Assembly: GCA_045647865.1 (NCBI GenBank)
Contig: JAZRMW010000063.1
Span: forward strand, 124,001 to 188,000
DNA: 64,000 nt
Direction: 5' to 3'
DNA from: Phocaeicola_A sp045647865
GTDB lineage: Bacteria > Bacteroidota > Bacteroidia > Bacteroidales > Bacteroidaceae
Shown here one piece after another: positions 60,693 through 64,000 of this stretch. A program made the position numbers and the translations under genes. The notes under the pieces are model-generated. The model ran no database searches and was not told the origin of the DNA. It saw only the letters and a program-made list of their open reading frames with translations. Every line of letters starts with the position of its first letter. The first letter of the stretch is position 1.

Positions 60693-62036
60693 TCAATGTA
60701 TCCACCCGGGATATTTGAAATCACAGTTCCTCCACTTCTCGTTGATACGGACATAAGTACTCTTCTGCTTCTCTACAATCCACTGGTCCAATTTCTCTGC
60801 CTGTTTCTTTTCCAGCACGACCGCTTTCAATGCTTGAAAGTCTTCTGCCAATGTAGCCTTATGCCCTTTCACACGCGACTTCAGTTTTACAATCGCACAT
60901 ACCTCTTTACCTTTATTGTTAATCATGATGAAAGGCTTCGAGATTTCGTTCACATTCATCAGATTCACTGCACGGGCAATCTCTTGAGGCAATTCCTGCA
61001 TTTCAAACTTGGATGTTCCTGTATTTGTATTAGGCAACAATCCGTAATTCATACGGGTATCCTTGTCACTGGAGATGCGGACAACCCCTTCTTCAAATGT
61101 AAATTTCCCTGTACGGATATCATCTGCAATGGTATCCAAACGTGAGAGTGAAGCCATCAGGTCATCTTCTGCCACTTCTGGTTGCAACAGGATATGGCGT
61201 ACGTTCACACGGTCACCACGTTTCTCTATTAATTGGATAATATGGTAACCGAACTCCGTTTCTACAATCTTGGAAATTTTACCCGGTGTACTCAAATTGA
61301 AGGCCACATTCGCGAACTCTGGAACCCAAAAACCCTTGCCACGGAATCCTGTCTCACCACCACGGGGAGCACTACTGGGATCCTTTGAATAGAGGCGTGC
61401 AAGGGTTGAGAAAGACATCTCTCCAGAATTGGCGCGATCAGTGAACTCACGCAAACGAGCTTTCACACGGTCGATTTCCTCTTCTGGGATTTCTGGTTCA
61501 ATCGTAATTAGCTGCACCTCTACTTGGGTAGGGATATAGGGGATGCTGTCTTCCGAAAGATTTTTGAAATATCGGCGTACGTCAGCCGGAGTCACCTTGA
61601 CATCTTTCATCAACTCGCGCTGCATCATCTGCATCGTCAACATACGGCGTACGGATTCACGTGCCTCTTCACGAATCAACGTCATGGGTTTCCCGTAATA
61701 CTCTTCCAATTTTTCACGGCTTCCGGCACGTTCTATATTGTCATTTACCATCTGTTCCGTATATGCTATCACATCCGACTCACTGGCTTCAATACTGTCT
61801 ATCTCTGCTTGGTTAAGAAACAATTTCTGCAGCGCCAATTCTTCAGGAATCACACAATAGGGGTCACCGTCAAACCTGCGTCCTTCGTACTGCGCATTCC
61901 TACGTTCCTGTTCCACTTCAGATTTGAGTATGGCCTCGTCACCTACGACCCATACAACTTCGTCTATCACATTGTCCTGACCTACGATCGGCATTGCAGC
62001 CAACAGGCAAGCCACCAGTCCTATAAATTGTCTCAT
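60693..62036 (-). CDS. SurA-like peptidyl-prolyl isomerase
   Basis: Periplasmic chaperone for outer-membrane proteins. 447 residues. The signal peptide ends AAMPIVGQD; SurA-N region follows (IDEVVWVVGDEAILKSEVEQ), then two parvulin domains: about 170-275 (VEVQLITIEPEIPEE, LYSKDPSSAPRGGETGFRGKG, FGYHIIQLIEKRG) and a second at about 278-380 (NVRHILLQPEV). The C-terminal helical arm completes the chaperone core. Product placed in the outer-membrane cluster between a related lipoprotein and an OstA-like protein. Confidence 0.9.
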   Translation of the reverse strand: MRQFIGLVACLLAAMPIVGQDNVIDEVVWVVGDEAILKSEVEQERRNAQYEGRRFDGDPYCVIPEELALQKLFLNQAEIDSIEASESDVIAYTEQMVNDNIERAGSREKLEEYYGKPMTLIREEARESVRRMLTMQMMQRELMKDVKVTPADVRRYFKNLSEDSIPYIPTQVEVQLITIEPEIPEEEIDRVKARLREFTDRANSGEMSFSTLARLYSKDPSSAPRGGETGFRGKGFWVPEFANVAFNLSTPGKISKIVETEFGYHIIQLIEKRGDRVNVRHILLQPEVAEDDLMASLSRLDTIADDIRTGKFTFEEGVVRISSDKDTRMNYGLLPNTNTGTSKFEMQELPQEIARAVNLMNVNEISKPFIMINNKGKEVCAIVKLKSRVKGHKATLAEDFQALKAVVLEKKQAEKLDQWIVEKQKSTYVRINEKWRNCDFKYPGWIH

Positions 62037-62072
62037 ATTTTTTTATCGTAAGATGATTCTTTATATATGTTT

Positions 62073-62933
62073 TTAATAATACAGGATACGTCCCTTCTCT
62101 TGTGCTTCATTATAGAGTTCGTTCCGCACCTGCCGCATGAAATCCACACGTTTGATATTCATCAGCATTTCGCGAATCTCACCTTCGGCATAATCCAAAG
62201 GCATCGGATCACCGACAGAAAGCACACTATCAACATGCAAGAAATGATAAAAAGCCGTATCCTTCAATTCCAAATGCGGATTAGCAGTGACATATCCAAC
62301 CGGATTGGATACGTTCAACGGCAATTTTGTAATCACCTCTTCCAAAGGCATCCACTTGTCATAGAAATACAGATAGTCAGCAGCATGTTCGAAACTGTAC
62401 TTTTCAAGCTGTTCCAACACCTCATCCTCCCGTTGGGTGTACCACTTACGCACATTCTTCACTCCGGCATCTGCCAAAGGAATCTTGACATACACCCCTT
62501 TGACCAAGGGACGTTCCAACAGGAACTGACTGATATGCGTCTGGTAAAAACTGTCTATTTGAGTCGGTGTAATCTCATTCCCCAACTGTTGTTCCATCAA
62601 GCGCTGTTGATACAGATGAAGCACCAAAGCACGACGATAGGCTGCGACCAAAGCTTCCACTTCGGAATCACCCTCAACATTCCGTTGCGCTTTATTCTGC
62701 AACAAGACGTCCTCTATCCAGTTTCTAATGTAATTTTCCGCAAAGAGTACACTGTCGTCACGAGAAACTCCCAAAGGTATTACCCGTTCCAAATCTTCGG
62801 CATACAAGGTCTGGCCGACAACCTCCACCAAAGGGGTACGACCACCATGATTGATGCGCTGATGACAGCCTGCCAATACAAGCGCCACCCCCATCACCAA
62901 CAGACGATATACCGAGAATCTGAATCGAGACAT
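62073..62933 (-). CDS. SurA-related lipoprotein
   Basis: 286 residues, lipobox Cys23 (LVLAGCHQR). A helical body contains GQTLYAEDLERVIPLGVSRDD, RRALVLHLYQQRLMEQQLG and EITPTQIDSFYQTHISQFLL, which resemble the N- and C-terminal chaperone lobes around a parvulin domain, but no parvulin catalytic stretch is evident. It lies 36 bp before the SurA-like gene and 5 bp after the parvulin gene. It may be a chaperone without isomerase activity; the relation to SurA is from resemblance and context. Confidence 0.65.
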   Translation of the reverse strand: MSRFRFSVYRLLVMGVALVLAGCHQRINHGGRTPLVEVVGQTLYAEDLERVIPLGVSRDDSVLFAENYIRNWIEDVLLQNKAQRNVEGDSEVEALVAAYRRALVLHLYQQRLMEQQLGNEITPTQIDSFYQTHISQFLLERPLVKGVYVKIPLADAGVKNVRKWYTQREDEVLEQLEKYSFEHAADYLYFYDKWMPLEEVITKLPLNVSNPVGYVTANPHLELKDTAFYHFLHVDSVLSVGDPMPLDYAEGEIREMLMNIKRVDFMRQVRNELYNEAQEKGRILYY

Positions 62934-62938
62934 GCTAT

Positions 62939-64000
62939 TTAATGATTATTCACCGTCTTCAGCACCTCTTCGTATATCTCAACAGGATACTTGGCTCTGA
63001 GTTTCTCAATCCAACGGATTTCCAATTCCTTCTGATAGTCTGCGGTCAACGGACCACGCACATCGCGATGACTTCCCGGATATTTCTTCTGAACCTTACC
63101 AATATATGCGGCATACGGATACTCCTTCTTAGGAGCACCGGCACCTTGCTTGAAGACCAGACTATCCACATTGGCATTCTGTCCGATTTTGAAAAGTCCC
63201 TTCTCCATAAATGCCAACTTCAAGGAATCCTGATTCAACTCCTTGCGTACATACGTTCCCCACTGACTGTCATCCATTTTCTTCAGGGCCTTTATCGCTG
63301 AAGCCAACATCTCCGGAGTGGTACAATGCAATATTGCCCCTTTGAAACGGGGGGTATCCCAAGCATACTTTTTCTTGTTCTTCTTGAAGAACTTCTCCAG
63401 TCCCTTATCATCCTGTGCGGCCTTCTCCCACACTTCGCGGTTACTCACTTCGAAAAGCAGCAGACCATCGTAATACTCCTGCATCAAGTGACGGAATTCG
63501 GGATATTTCTTCTCCAGTTCCTTTTCTTCGTAAGTCAAGACGTCTTCGCGCTTCACCTTGCCTCCATACTGTTTGTACAGCGCGTCAATCTTCACCTCTA
63601 TAGCTTTCTGGCGTACACCACGCTGCTCCAGGAAGCGATGAATATCAGCTCTGTGGAACGAATAGGGTTCAAACTGTTTCTTGTCCAACAACTTCACCAC
63701 ATGCACACCGGCCGGTGAAAGAAATGGTTTGGACAATTCGCCCACCTTCAGCGAATAAGCGACATTGGCATACTCGGGATATACCTGCTTGGCATAGAGC
63801 CAAGGCAACTGGCCACCCTGACGGGCACTTCCCGGATCCTGTGAAAACTTGGTAGCCAACTCCGTAAAATCTGCTCCACCCAACAAAGCCTTGTAGATAG
63901 AGTCCATACGGGCCATTGTTGTTTTCTGTACCGTTTCATCCGCATTCTGAGGAATCATTAACAAGATGTGTGAAGTCAGCACCAATCCATCCGGGCCGAT
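62939..64000 (-). CDS. Parvulin-type peptidyl-prolyl isomerase, 5' end beyond the window
   Basis: The frame stays open to the window edge (last five codons read IGPDG), so the start is off the right side and the visible part is C-terminal. It covers a parvulin domain: LTSHILLMIPQNADET, LLGGADFTELATKFSQDPGSARQGGQLPW and FLSPAGVHVVKLLDKKQ. A helical region and a weaker second parvulin-like unit (YAWDTPRFKGAILHC, KLAFMEKGLFKIGQNANVD) follow. It leads the operon through surA-like, OstA-like and mutL. Presumably periplasmic. Confidence 0.85.
   Translation of the reverse strand: MGPDGLVLTSHILLMIPQNADETVQKTTMARMDSIYKALLGGADFTELATKFSQDPGSARQGGQLPWLYAKQVYPEYANVAYSLKVGELSKPFLSPAGVHVVKLLDKKQFEPYSFHRADIHRFLEQRGVRQKAIEVKIDALYKQYGGKVKREDVLTYEEKELEKKYPEFRHLMQEYYDGLLLFEVSNREVWEKAAQDDKGLEKFFKKNKKKYAWDTPRFKGAILHCTTPEMLASAIKALKKMDDSQWGTYVRKELNQDSLKLAFMEKGLFKIGQNANVDSLVFKQGAGAPKKEYPYAAYIGKVQKKYPGSHRDVRGPLTADYQKELEIRWIEKLRAKYPVEIYEEVLKTVNNH

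Overview
The window looks like chromosome from a Bacteroidales bacterium, most likely Bacteroides/Phocaeicola-type. Evidence: a SusC/SusD outer-membrane pair with DUF4843 and PKD-like lipoproteins; an unusually long Bacteroidetes-type trigger factor; a DUF4292 lipoprotein; tandem full-length MacB/FtsX-like permeases; and promoters of the Bacteroidetes form (-7 box TAnnTTTG, -33 TTG/TTTG about 19 bp upstream) rather than sigma-70 boxes. No rRNA, tRNA, CRISPR array, prophage or complete insertion sequence was seen.

Layout. 1-855: intergenic DNA with a mobile-looking inverted-repeat element (131-325), a candidate small RNA on the minus strand (about 333-642) and the guaB terminator. 856-9367 (minus): guaB, recQ, clpX, clpP, tig, lptB, the housekeeping and protein quality-control block. 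9505-11022 (plus): MlaE/MlaF-type lipid transporter. 11191-17375: a helix-hairpin-helix protein, an NSS sodium symporter, VanZ, an alkaline-phosphatase-fold phosphoethanolamine transferase, a CYTH phosphatase, a 46-residue membrane protein not in standard ORF lists, and prfB. 17736-31288 (plus): a one-direction locus with thioredoxin lipoprotein, secreted repeat protein with a T9SS-like tail, SusC, SusD, DUF4843 lipoprotein, PKD-like lipoprotein and a 961-residue M16 protease. I read it as a peptide- or protein-uptake locus rather than a glycan one. 31433-36546 (minus): two large FtsX/MacB-type permeases with no ATPase beside them. 37049-41578 (minus): SLC13 transporter with RCK_C domains, acyl-CoA ligase, ParE-type toxin and its antitoxin. 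41843-51564: M20 hydrolase (plus); EnvC-like factor, DUF4292 lipoprotein, TPR lipoprotein and dut (minus); dgt and a GH2 glycosidase (plus). 51574-64000 (mostly minus): a second inverted-repeat element, groEL/groES, lipocalin, cyclophilin, OmpA protein, mutL, then an outer-membrane biogenesis cluster (small membrane protein, OstA-like, SurA-like, a SurA-related lipoprotein and a parvulin running off the right edge).

The most unusual material is between genes. (1) A dispersed family with ends like AACGTGAGTTCGATATAAGG has three members (131-325, 36970-37026, 51573-51736); two share interior sequence and one has a perfect 5-bp flanking duplication. (2) Many 3' ends carry a doubled 7-8-bp word (AGTTNNNN twice), usually as one arm of a hairpin, with a different word each time. 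(3) Short-period arrays (22, 22 and 10 bp) sit in three intergenic gaps. (4) The M16 protease start codon lies inside a long inverted repeat whose right arm is translated into its N-terminus. These are sequence observations; their function is inference.
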